19,643 bases of DNA from JBBDRX01 sp040905245 (GTDB taxonomy: Bacteria > Bacteroidota > Rhodothermia > Balneolales > Balneolaceae): NCBI GenBank assembly GCA_040905245.1, contig JBBDRX010000100.1, positions 1 to 19,643 of the forward strand. The letters are read 5' to 3'. A program made the position numbers and the translations under genes. Below, piece by piece: positions 1-7,784 of this stretch (the stretch's first letter is position 1; the number at the start of each line of letters is the position of its first letter). Below the pieces are notes generated by a model. The model searched no databases. It was not told the origin of the DNA and saw only the letters and a program-made list of their open reading frames with translations.

Positions 1-2241
1 AAAATCATTGGTGATCACACCGACAATCATGCACAGGGCTACTTTGTGTATGATTCGAAAAAATCGGGGGCCACGACCGTTTCTCACCTTCGGTTCGGCC
101 CGAAACCAATCCGATCGGCATATCTGATCAACAAGGCCAACTTCATCGCCTGTCATCAGTCCCAGTTCCTGAACCGGTTCGACATGCTCAAACATGCACG
201 GGAGGGAGCCACCTTTCTTTTGAATGCGCCGTACCCTCCGGACGAGGTATGGGATCACCTCCCGGAGAGTGTCCAGCAGCAGATCATAGACAAACGGATC
301 AAACTGTATGCCATTGATGCGTACAAAGTGGCCCGTGATAATGGAATGGGGACTCGCATCAATACGGTCATGCAGACCTGTTTCTTTGCCATTTCGGATA
401 TTTTGCCAAAAGAGAAGGCTATCCTGTTGATTAAAGGAGCCATTAAAAAAGCCTATGGCAACAAAGGTGCGAAAATTCTGGAGAGCAACTACGCGGCTGT
501 TGACAACTCGATCGAAAACCTGTTCGAAGTAGACGTTCCTGAGATGGTATCATCCGGTCTCGAAATGCGGCCAGCCGTTCCTTCGGAAGCTCCGGAATTT
601 GTTCAGAATGTCATTGCCGAAATTATCGCCGGAAATGGAGACAACCTTCCGGTCAGTGCATTTGAGGCAGACGGGACATTCCCGACAGGTACGACAAAAT
701 GGGAGAAGAGAAATATTGCACAGAGCATTCCGGTTCTCGAGCCGGATATCTGTATCCAGTGTGGAAAATGTTCGCTTGTATGTCCACATGCTGTTATTCG
801 AATGAAAGCATACGACGGGACTCTTCTGGAAGCGTCCCCGGAAACATTCAAGTACATGGATGCCCGGGGCCGTGAGTGGCCGGAGAATACGAAGGTCAGT
901 ATTCAGGTTTCTCCGGAAGATTGTACCGGGTGTGAACTTTGCGTTGAAGTATGTCCGGCGAAAGATCGAAAAGAGGTGGGTCGGAAGGCGTTGAACATGG
1001 CGAGTATCGATCCGCTTCTGGACCAGGAGAAGGAAAACTGGGACTTCTTTTTGACGTTGCCGGAGTATGATCGGTCCGAAATAAAAACCGAAACGGTGAA
1101 GGGAGCACAGTTTTTGCAGCCTCTGTTTGAATTTTCCGGCGCTTGTGCAGGTTGTGGTGAGACGCCATACATCAAACTGATTACACAGCTCTACGGTGAC
1201 AGAATGGTAATTGCAAATGCGACGGGTTGTTCATCCATCTATGGGGGCAACCTGCCGTCTACTCCATACACCACAAATAATCAGGGATTGGGACCGGCAT
1301 GGTCCAACTCACTATTTGAAGATAATGCAGAATTCGGTCTGGGTTTCAGGCTGACAATCGACAAGCAATTTAAACAAGCCCGTAAACTTCTAAACGCATT
1401 GAATGGAAGTGTGGACAACGATCTGGTTCAGGAAATTCTGAATGCGGATCAAACCACCGAACCAGGGATATTTGAACAGCGAGAGCGTGTATCCAAACTG
1501 AAAGAGATCCTTCTGGCACTGGATACAAATGAGTCCAGAATGCTTCACAGTATTGCAGATTATCTGGTCCGGAAAAGTGTCTGGATCTTCGGAGGTGATG
1601 GATGGGCATACGACATCGGCTATGGAGGTCTGGATCACGTGCTTGCAAGCGGGCGTGATGTCAATATACTGGTCATGGATACGGAAGTCTATTCAAACAC
1701 GGGTGGACAGTGTTCAAAAGCGACGCCACTCGGTGCAGTGGCTAAGTTCGCTGCATCCGGCAAGCGAGTGAGAAAGAAAGACCTGGGGTTGATGTCTGTA
1801 TCCGGAGGCGATGCGTATGTAGCAAGGGTTGCAATGGGGTCCAATGATGCCCAGACGATGAGGGCCATTATTGAAGCCGAACGATACCCCGGTCCATCCA
1901 TTATCATCGCATACAGCCACTGTATTGCACATGGATATAATATGAAATACGGGCTGAACCAGCAGAAGCTTGCGGTCGATTCAGGTTATTGGCCACTGTT
2001 TCGATTTAACCCGCGAAAAGTCGAGGAGGGGAAAAATCCGTTTCAACTCGATTCGAAGCCCCCGAAGATCCCACTTGAGGAGTATGCCTATAACGAAATG
2101 AGGTATCTGATGTTGGCAAAATCACAACCGAAAGTAGCCAAAGAACTCATGAAACAGGCACAGAAAGAGGTGAATGCACAGTGGCATGTGTACGAGCAGA
2201 TGGAGTCTGTGTATGAGCCGGATACCGGTAAAGAGGAGTAA
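1..2241 (+). CDS. nifJ: Pyruvate:ferredoxin (flavodoxin) oxidoreductase, C-terminal part (5' end outside window)
   Basis: The frame is open from base 1, so this is the last 746 residues of a protein that is usually about 1,170–1,200 aa; roughly 430 N-terminal residues lie outside the window. The cytosolic enzyme interconverts pyruvate + CoA and acetyl-CoA + CO2, passing electrons to ferredoxin. Visible parts, numbered from the window edge: the end of the gamma domain (HLRFGPKPIRSAYLI near residue 30); a ferredoxin-like insert with two [4Fe-4S] motifs, CIQCGKCSLVCP (about 251–262) and CTGCELCVEVCP (about 308–319); then the thiamine-diphosphate domain with CAGCGETPY (about 382–390), GDGWAYDIGYGGLDH (about 532–546) and a TEVYSNTGGQ(C)SKATP loop. 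All cluster and cofactor motifs expected in this portion are intact. It lies 42 bp upstream of the DHOD-like gene, probably in the same operon. Identification is near certain; the physiological direction (oxidation or pyruvate synthesis) is not shown by the sequence. Confidence 0.97.
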   Translation, partial: KIIGDHTDNHAQGYFVYDSKKSGATTVSHLRFGPKPIRSAYLINKANFIACHQSQFLNRFDMLKHAREGATFLLNAPYPPDEVWDHLPESVQQQIIDKRIKLYAIDAYKVARDNGMGTRINTVMQTCFFAISDILPKEKAILLIKGAIKKAYGNKGAKILESNYAAVDNSIENLFEVDVPEMVSSGLEMRPAVPSEAPEFVQNVIAEIIAGNGDNLPVSAFEADGTFPTGTTKWEKRNIAQSIPVLEPDICIQCGKCSLVCPHAVIRMKAYDGTLLEASPETFKYMDARGREWPENTKVSIQVSPEDCTGCELCVEVCPAKDRKEVGRKALNMASIDPLLDQEKENWDFFLTLPEYDRSEIKTETVKGAQFLQPLFEFSGACAGCGETPYIKLITQLYGDRMVIANATGCSSIYGGNLPSTPYTTNNQGLGPAWSNSLFEDNAEFGLGFRLTIDKQFKQARKLLNALNGSVDNDLVQEILNADQTTEPGIFEQRERVSKLKEILLALDTNESRMLHSIADYLVRKSVWIFGGDGWAYDIGYGGLDHVLASGRDVNILVMDTEVYSNTGGQCSKATPLGAVAKFAASGKRVRKKDLGLMSVSGGDAYVARVAMGSNDAQTMRAIIEAERYPGPSIIIAYSHCIAHGYNMKYGLNQQKLAVDSGYWPLFRFNPRKVEEGKNPFQLDSKPPKIPLEEYAYNEMRYLMLAKSQPKVAKELMKQAQKEVNAQWHVYEQMESVYEPDTGKEE

Positions 2242-2283
2242 CGTTTGTGTAGATATTAAAGATAATCCTAAGAGGAGTGACTC

Positions 2284-3288
2284 ATGAATTTGGAAACCAA
2301 GTATCTGGGAATGACTCTGAAAAATCCGCTGGTACCATCTGCTTCACCACTCTCAAATGACGCAGACATCGTGAAACGGCTGGAAGATGCCGGAGCTGCG
2401 GCTGTGGTGATGTATTCATTGTTTGAGGAGCAGATTACCAGGGAAAATTTGGCGTTGGATCACTTTCTGAGCACATCTAGTGACAGTTTTGCAGAAGCAC
2501 TCAGCTATTTTCCGGAACCCCGGGCGTATCACAATCTATACGCAGAGGATTATCTGGAGCATATTCAGAAGCTGAAAAATACGGTCGAAATACCCGTTAT
2601 TGCCAGTCTCAACGGGGTTTCAAAGGGTGGGTGGATGTCCTATGCGAAAGAGATGGAATCGGCCGGCGCCGATGCAATCGAGCTCAATATCTATTACATA
2701 GCCGGAGAGCCATCCATGACATCTGAAACTGTAGAGCAGATGTACCTGGATGATCTCAAAGCTGTAAAGGATTCCGTAAAGATACCAGTATCTGTGAAGC
2801 TTGGCCCTTACTTTAGCTCGTTCGGGAATATGGCCGTTCGTTTGGAAAAAGAAGGGGCCGAGGGACTTGTTCTGTTCAATCGGTTTTATCAACCGGATTT
2901 TGATCTGGATCTTTTGGAAGTGAATCCCAGCTTGGAATTGAGCAGTTCATTCGAGAAAAGATTGCCATTGAGATGGCTCGCTCTGCTTCGTCCGCATCTG
3001 ACATGCAGTTTGGCTGCGACTACGGGGATTCACAACGCAGAGGATGTGATAAAGATGATCCTTGCAGGTGCAGATGTGGCCATGATGGCATCTATCCTGC
3101 TGCATAAAGGCCCTGAAGTTCTCAAAGTAATACTCGAAGCGATGGACCGGTGGATGGAGGAGAAGGAGTATGAATCTGTTACCGAGATGAGAGGCGCAAT
3201 GAGTTCAGCTTCTGTTTCGGATCCCAGTGCATTTGAGAGAGCCAATTATATTAAAATTCTACAGGGGTTCAAGATGGACAATCTGTAG
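2284..3288 (+). CDS. Dihydroorotate dehydrogenase-like flavoprotein (nifJ-associated)
   Basis: A 334-aa TIM-barrel protein of the dihydroorotate dehydrogenase-like family. The start is supported by an AGAGGAG ribosome-binding site about 7 nt before the ATG. It begins with MNLETKYLGMTLKNPLVPSA, the usual first strand of this family. It also has barrel-strand segments IPVIASLNG (about 103–111), ADAIELNIYYI (about 129–139), IPVSVKLGPYFSS (about 166–178) and, near the C terminus, TTGIHNAEDVIKMILAGADVAMMAS (about 241–265), which resembles the FMN-phosphate-binding end of class 1 enzymes. I see no convincing match to the catalytic Cys/Ser loop of true PyrD, and family members next to nifJ are generally not regarded as the pyrimidine-pathway enzyme. 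The position between PFOR and a ferredoxin suggests a redox role tied to ferredoxin metabolism, but the substrate is unknown. Family assignment is firm; function is open. Confidence 0.88.
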   Translation: MNLETKYLGMTLKNPLVPSASPLSNDADIVKRLEDAGAAAVVMYSLFEEQITRENLALDHFLSTSSDSFAEALSYFPEPRAYHNLYAEDYLEHIQKLKNTVEIPVIASLNGVSKGGWMSYAKEMESAGADAIELNIYYIAGEPSMTSETVEQMYLDDLKAVKDSVKIPVSVKLGPYFSSFGNMAVRLEKEGAEGLVLFNRFYQPDFDLDLLEVNPSLELSSSFEKRLPLRWLALLRPHLTCSLAATTGIHNAEDVIKMILAGADVAMMASILLHKGPEVLKVILEAMDRWMEEKEYESVTEMRGAMSSASVSDPSAFERANYIKILQGFKMDNL

Positions 3289-3505
3289 CAGTTAGGTTGG
3301 TTGAATGAATTCAGGCGAGCATAGTTGTTTACTTAAACCAAGTCTAAACTATAAGTGCCATTGGATTCTGTAATTCATAGTTGTACATTAAAATAGAGTT
3401 TAGTGTCCAAATATCTAAAATAAGGAAGAAAGAGACCTATCTTGTTCTGTGCGGCAGGATGGAGCAGGTATAACAGCCAATGAAACATGAAAAAGGAGAA
3501 CTATT
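3289..3505. other. 217-bp AT-rich intergenic region with short direct and inverted repeats
   Basis: No ORF or RNA gene is recognised here. The nonamer CATAGTTGT occurs twice on the + strand, at 3320–3328 and 3376–3384 (56 bp apart), each followed by an A/T-rich run. CTAAACT (about 3343–3349) is the reverse complement of AGTTTAG (about 3397–3403). These could be part of the promoter or leader of the ferredoxin–korAB genes, since the long gap suggests transcription restarts here. No clear –35/–10 pair stands out. The functional reading is speculative. Confidence 0.3.
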
Positions 3506-3856
3506 ATGGCACTTCTAATCACTGATACTTGTATCAATTGTGCAGCTTGTGAGCCTGAATGCCCCAATCAGGCCATCTATGAGCCAGGAGCGGAATGGTC
3601 AATGGCAGAAGGCACAAATCTCAGCGGACCTTTAACCTTGTTAAATGGTAACGAAGTGGATGCCGGCGAGATGCAGGCGCCACTATCGGACGAGTTCTAC
3701 TTTATCGTGACTGATAAATGTACCGAGTGCAAAGGATTTCACGACGAAGAACAGTGTGTGTCATTCTGTCCCGTTCCGGATTGTATCATTGTGAATCCAG
3801 AGCACGAGGAGTCTGAGGAAGAACTCCTTGAACGGCAGTCTTTACTTCATGGATGA
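3506..3856 (+). CDS. 2[4Fe-4S] ferredoxin with Alvin-type second-cluster loop
   Basis: A small acidic 116-aa soluble ferredoxin, the likely electron carrier for the flanking PFOR and KOR enzymes. An AAGGAG ribosome-binding site lies about 8 nt before the ATG. The first motif is C9-x2-C12-x2-C15-x3-C19-P. The second is C72-x2-C75-x8-C84-x3-C88-P, and a further Cys is at 93. The eight-residue loop between the second and third cysteines of the second motif is characteristic of Allochromatium vinosum-type (Alvin) ferredoxins, known for two clusters of very unequal and low potential. Between the motifs is an unusually long linker (about residues 26–62), so the protein is larger than the classical clostridial type of about 55 aa; the C-terminal tail is strongly acidic. 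It sits 43 bp upstream of korA. The ferredoxin call is secure; the partner enzymes are inferred from context. Confidence 0.93.
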   Translation: MALLITDTCINCAACEPECPNQAIYEPGAEWSMAEGTNLSGPLTLLNGNEVDAGEMQAPLSDEFYFIVTDKCTECKGFHDEEQCVSFCPVPDCIIVNPEHEESEEELLERQSLLHG

Positions 3857-3899
3857 GATTGTCGGAATAATGATCTAATAATATAAATCTCCCATAATA

Positions 3900-5760
3900 A
3901 TGGATAATCCCACGTTGACACCAAACATGCAAAAAGTGGTTGTCAGGTTCTCCGGTGACTCTGGTGACGGTATCCAGTTGATCGGTGATATGTTTTCGCA
4001 ATCTTCCGGGGCGGCTGGAAATGATTTGACTACGATTCCGGACTTTCCAGCAGAAATACGTGCTCCTCAGGGAAGTGTTGGAGGTGTTTCCAGCTTTCAG
4101 GTTCAAATTGGTGGTACAGAAATATTTACTCCGGGGGATCAGGTCGATGTTCTCGTCGTGATGAACCCGGCTGCACTTGCTGCAAATGTGGGGTTTTTAA
4201 AGCCTGGCGGGACCATTATTGCGGACAAAGATAATTTCTCAACCAAAAATCTGAAAAAAGCTGGTTTTGAGATAAATCCTCTGGAAGATGAATCACTAGA
4301 CAACTTTCTAGTGATTCCGGCTCCCGCAACATCCTTCACTCGTGAAGCTTTGAAGGATTTGGGATTAGATATGCAAACCATGTTGCGTAGCAAAAACATG
4401 TTTGCTCTGGGGGTAATTTACAACATGTTCACCCGGTCACTGAAGAATACGATTGAATTTCTGGAGAGGAAGTTCAGTAAAAAACCACAGTTAGTAGAAG
4501 CGAACATACGGGCATTACAGGCAGGATATAATTTTGCCGAGAGTGTGGAGATCATCGGCTCATCGATTATGATCCCGCCAGCAAATCTTCCCAAAGGGAC
4601 CTATCGAAACATTGATGGGAACACAGCCATTGCGTGGGGCTTTCTTGCGGCAGCAGAACGCAGTGAACACAAATTATCTCTCAGTTCGTACCCAATTACT
4701 CCGGCCTCTGAAATCATGCATGAGTTAGCGGCCAGAAAGGATCTGGGAGCGATCGTCTTTCAGGCAGAGGATGAGATTGCCGCTGTCGCCGCTGCAATTG
4801 GTGCTGCTTATAGCGGGAATTTATCGGTCACAACGACTTCCGGACCGGGAGTTTCTCTCAAGACGGAAGCCATGGGCCTGGCCGTGATTGCAGAACTTCC
4901 ACTGGTAATCGTCAATGTGCAACGTGCAGGCCCATCAACCGGGTTGCCGACAAAAACAGAGCAGAGCGACCTTCTCCAGGCGTTGTACGGGCGTCATGGG
5001 GAGGCGCCACTGGTAGTGATCGCCGCAAGTTCACCGGATGATTGCTTCGACTACAGTTATCAGGCAAGTAAAATTGCAATCGAGCATATGACTCCGGTGG
5101 TTCTACTTTCGGATACCTATCTGGCAAGTGGTACAAGCCCCTGCAGGATTCCGGATATGGACAAACTGGATACTATTCGAACACCCAAATTCGATGGGAA
5201 GGCGGAAGAGTGGCAACCGTATNNNNNNNNNNTATATGCGGGAACCCGAGTGTTTGAATCGCTATTGGATGGTTCCGGGGGAAAAAGGTTTTGAGCATCG
5301 AATAGGTGGTCTGGAGAAGAAAGATATTACCGGGAATCTGACATATGAACCTCTGAATCACGAAAAAATGGTGAAAATCAGAGAGGAGAAAATTGAGCGA
5401 ATTTCAAAAAAACTACCAAGTCAGAACGTTAGAGGTGCAGAGCAGGGGGAATTACTGGTAGTAGGATGGGGCAGCACATTTGGAGCGATTAATTCTGCCG
5501 TTATCGAAATGATCGAAGAGGGATACGAAGGTTTCGGGTTTACCCATTTCAATTATATAAAACCACTGCCGAAGAATACAAACGAGATCTTTGGAAAGTT
5601 CGACAAGATTCTGGTTTGTGAATTAAATAACGGCCAGCTGGTAACGTATCTGAGATCAAAACTGCCTCAACATACGTACGATCAGTTCAATAAAATTCAG
5701 GGTCAGCCATTTTTTATCTCTGAGATAAAATCACGAATTCTAAAAGAGTTAGAGGCGTAA
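3900..5760 (+). CDS. korA: 2-oxoacid:ferredoxin oxidoreductase (2-oxoglutarate type), fused gamma-alpha subunit; interrupted by assembly gap
   Basis: This subunit pairs with KorB to oxidise a 2-oxoacid, probably 2-oxoglutarate, to its acyl-CoA with ferredoxin as acceptor, or to run the reverse carboxylation. The N-terminal third is the gamma domain (RFSGDSGDGIQLIGDMF near residues 16–32; PAEIRAPQGSVGG). The alpha domain follows, with SYPITPASEI (about 263–272) and AEDEIAAVAAAIGAAYSG (about 289–306). After the 10-N gap come GFEHRIGGLEKKDITGN and the C-terminal domain, GELLVVGWGSTFGAI onward. The frames on the two sides of the gap differ, but this is an artefact: the left flank ends in CCG TAT and the right begins TAT ATG, so removing ten N plus one TAT gives PYMREPE, matching the family's PYLRDPE-like segment. 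The restored protein would be about 615 aa, normal for a fused KorA. It is probably intact. The stop lies 2 nt before korB. No Shine-Dalgarno sequence is evident before the ATG at 3900. Confidence 0.93.
5223..5232. other. Scaffold gap of ten N within korA
   Basis: Ten unknown bases separate two contig ends inside korA. The left end reads ...CAACCGTAT and the right begins TATATGCGG. The shared TAT, and the fact that collapsing it restores the korA frame, indicate that the gap has negative true length (the contigs overlap by 3 bases). Ten N looks like a default spacer rather than a measured distance. Confidence 0.9.
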
Positions 5761-5762
5761 TC

Positions 5763-6797
5763 ATGAGAATGAACCTGAAAGAAGCAGCATCGAACGGTAT
5801 GACCCGAAAGGATTTTGCCAGCGACCAGACCGTACGCTGGTGTCCGGGATGTGGTGATTATATGATTCTTGCTACGTTGCAAAAAGCATTTGCAAGACTG
5901 GATCATCCCAAGGAGAACCTCGTTTGTGTATCAGGGATTGGTTGCTCGTCCAGGCTTCCTTACTACATGGCGACCTACGGTGTGCACTCCATTCATGGCA
6001 GGGCTGCAGCTGTTTCGACCGGTATCAAATTGGCTAATCCCGAACTGAGTGTATGGATGATGACCGGGGATGGCGATTGCATGGCGATTGGCGGCAATCA
6101 TTTTATCCATGCATGCCGGAGAAATATCGATCTGAACATTATCATATTTAACAACAAGATCTACGGAATGACCAAAGGGCAGTCATCACCTACGACTCCG
6201 GTGGGCAAGCGTACCAAAACAGCTCCTGATGGTACGTACGAGAATCCGTTTACGATTGGGGAGGTCGCAATTGGAGCTGGTGCAACTTTTTTTGCACGGG
6301 TACCGGATAAAGATCCATCCCTGCTGGAAGAGGTTATGATGAGGGCATACTACCACAAGGGTACTTCGGTGATAGAGGTGCTTCAGAATTGTGTGATTTT
6401 TACAGATGGAATACATGAGCAGATAACCGGAAAGGACACCAAAGATGATAATCAACTGGTTCTGGAATCGGGGAAAGCACTTGTTTTCGGCAAGGAGAAG
6501 AAATTCGGTTTCAAGATTAACGGAATGAAGCTGGAAAAAGTCCCCCTTGAGGGAGCGGGGGACGATATGTCTGGCTTGTTGACTCATGACCCCTCGGAAC
6601 GGGAGCCGCAGATGCATATCGCACTTTCAAGGTTACAGCTTCCAGAGAATCCGGTGGCAGTAGGAGTTATCCGAGAGGTGGAAGCAGACAGTTTCGAATC
6701 GAGTGCACATATGGCAATTTATGCCGCAAAGAAAAATAGTGATATACGGAGTGTTGAAGAATTATTCCGTACTGGCAATACGTGGGAAATTTCATAA
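5763..6797 (+). CDS. korB: 2-oxoacid:ferredoxin oxidoreductase (2-oxoglutarate type), beta subunit
   Basis: This 344-aa catalytic subunit binds thiamine diphosphate and one [4Fe-4S] cluster. The thiamine motif is GDGD at 102–105 followed about 25 residues later by NN (130–131) and KIYGMTKGQSSPTT. Likely cluster ligands are Cys27 and Cys30 (WCPGCGD), Cys61 (GIGCSSR) and Cys210 (LQNCVIF); their spacing closely follows the ligand pattern known for two-subunit oxidoreductases. VGKRTKTAPDGTYENPF is also typical of the KorB/ForB beta family. The ATG follows the korA stop by 2 nt, so the subunits are probably translationally coupled. The gene ends convergently with the TetR gene, 78 bp away, and no obvious intrinsic terminator lies between. 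2-Oxoglutarate as substrate is inferred from family resemblance; other 2-oxoacids cannot be excluded. Confidence 0.95.
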   Translation: MRMNLKEAASNGMTRKDFASDQTVRWCPGCGDYMILATLQKAFARLDHPKENLVCVSGIGCSSRLPYYMATYGVHSIHGRAAAVSTGIKLANPELSVWMMTGDGDCMAIGGNHFIHACRRNIDLNIIIFNNKIYGMTKGQSSPTTPVGKRTKTAPDGTYENPFTIGEVAIGAGATFFARVPDKDPSLLEEVMMRAYYHKGTSVIEVLQNCVIFTDGIHEQITGKDTKDDNQLVLESGKALVFGKEKKFGFKINGMKLEKVPLEGAGDDMSGLLTHDPSEREPQMHIALSRLQLPENPVAVGVIREVEADSFESSAHMAIYAAKKNSDIRSVEELFRTGNTWEIS

Positions 6798-6875
6798 AAA
6801 CCGACAGTCATTGAACGCCTCCACGGATTGCTACTCTTGTTTTTCAGATCGAAGTTTGAGTCGAATGAATTTCAA

Positions 6876-7514
6876 TTACAAGTTGCCATCACTGCCTTTC
6901 GGCTTCATCACCATCCCGACTACATAGTCCGGAAGGAAGCGGACGCGCTCGTCCAGGAAGCGGTTGTACGTCTCCTCATCCTGATTCAGAATCACTTGCA
7001 GTATGGGCCGGCCAATAAATGGGAAAACCATCAGTGACATCATGTTCACCAAAATCTGCTCAGCCGGAAGATCCACGGTGTTCCCTTTTGACCTCTCTTC
7101 CCGGATCTGATTCAGAAACGGTTGTATTTTTTTGCCGATTTCGTTGAGCATGAATGTTTTGATCCGATTCGGATTCTTGTTCATTTCGTGTAGTACAAAG
7201 AGCGGAATGTCCGGATTGGCCCGGATAATCTCGAGATACTTTTCGGAGAAATGGCGCAACTTCTGTTCGAGCGGTAGTTCTTCGTTGAGCAGGCTCACAA
7301 TCTGCGGGATCACCTTGATGATGGAGAGTTGATAGACCTTCTCGAAGAGCTTCTCCTTAGTTCGGTAGTAGTAGTGGAGCATCGATTTATTGATCTCCGC
7401 TTTGTCGGCAATCTCCTGCATTCGAGCTCCCTCCAATCCCTTGCTCTGAAAAACGTCTCGAGCCGCTTCAAAGATTTTCAGTTCGGTGGGAGAGGTGTCC
7501 TGTTCATGTTCCAT
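6876..7514 (-). CDS. TetR/AcrR-family transcriptional repressor of the adjacent efflux operon
   Basis: A 212-aa one-domain-plus-ligand-domain regulator. The N-terminal helix-turn-helix spans roughly residues 12–58: IFEAARDVFQSKGLEGARMQEIADKA, then INKSMLHYYYRTKEKLFEKVY, the classical TetR recognition-helix signature. The remaining 150 residues are helical and variable, as expected for a ligand-sensing and dimerisation domain. It is transcribed divergently from the adaptor–RND–TolC genes, the standard layout for a local repressor that releases DNA on binding a pump substrate. Two matching palindromes in the shared spacer are its likely operators and would give autoregulation. The ATG at 7514 starts directly before the conserved helix. 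Family is certain; the target operon is inferred from position and the ligand is unknown. Confidence 0.93.
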   Translation of the reverse strand: MEHEQDTSPTELKIFEAARDVFQSKGLEGARMQEIADKAEINKSMLHYYYRTKEKLFEKVYQLSIIKVIPQIVSLLNEELPLEQKLRHFSEKYLEIIRANPDIPLFVLHEMNKNPNRIKTFMLNEIGKKIQPFLNQIREERSKGNTVDLPAEQILVNMMSLMVFPFIGRPILQVILNQDEETYNRFLDERVRFLPDYVVGMVMKPKGSDGNL

Positions 7515-7579
7515 GTTGATCGTATAAGGTCGGGGTATGTTTGCTTTCGTCTGAACATAACGATTTTCATACTCAAAAA

Positions 7580-7595
7580 TTGACCATATGGTTAA
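7580..7595. promoter_or_regulatory. Palindromic site 1 (TetR-type operator candidate, repressor-proximal)
   Basis: TTGACCATATGGTTAA contains the perfect palindrome ACCATATGGT and shares TT-R-ACCA-WA-TGGTT-R-AA with the second site 136 bp away. It lies 66 bp upstream of the TetR start codon. Such a repeated palindrome in a TetR divergent spacer is the usual form of an operator. Binding is inferred, not shown. Confidence 0.65.
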
Positions 7596-7712
7596 ATTTT
7601 TTGGATTACACTCAGTAATTTTGTCTGTTTTTGGGTTTTATATAAATTTATAAAAAGCTATATATCAATATATTACACGTTTTTTATGTGGTTGTTTAGA
7701 CATTTATTTTTT

Positions 7713-7734
7713 GTTTTAACCAAATGGTTGAAAC
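7713..7734. promoter_or_regulatory. Palindromic site 2 (TetR-type operator candidate, efflux-operon-proximal)
   Basis: The core TTAACCAAATGGTTGAA is flanked by GTTT on the left and AAAC on the right, giving a 22-bp imperfect palindrome of form GTTTnAACCAnnTGGTTnAAAC. It lies 51 bp upstream of the adaptor ATG, where it could block the efflux promoter. It shares ACCAWATGGTT with site 1. The rest of the 7515–7784 spacer is extremely A/T-rich and holds no gene that I can see. Confidence 0.7.
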
Positions 7735-7784
7735 AAAAAGTTGAATTTCTATATTGATAGAGAACACCAACCAACACCACTCAA

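Noticed and set aside
5128..5760. Separate + strand ORF covering the second half of korA, suggesting a split gene or pseudogene
   Set aside because: The frame change coincides exactly with the ten-N gap, and collapsing the 3-base overlap joins the frames. It is one gene.
6540..6563. GTCCCCC–N10–GGGGGAC inverted repeat inside korB
   Set aside because: It lies within a well-conserved coding frame with no T-run. A functional intragenic hairpin cannot be supported from the sequence alone.
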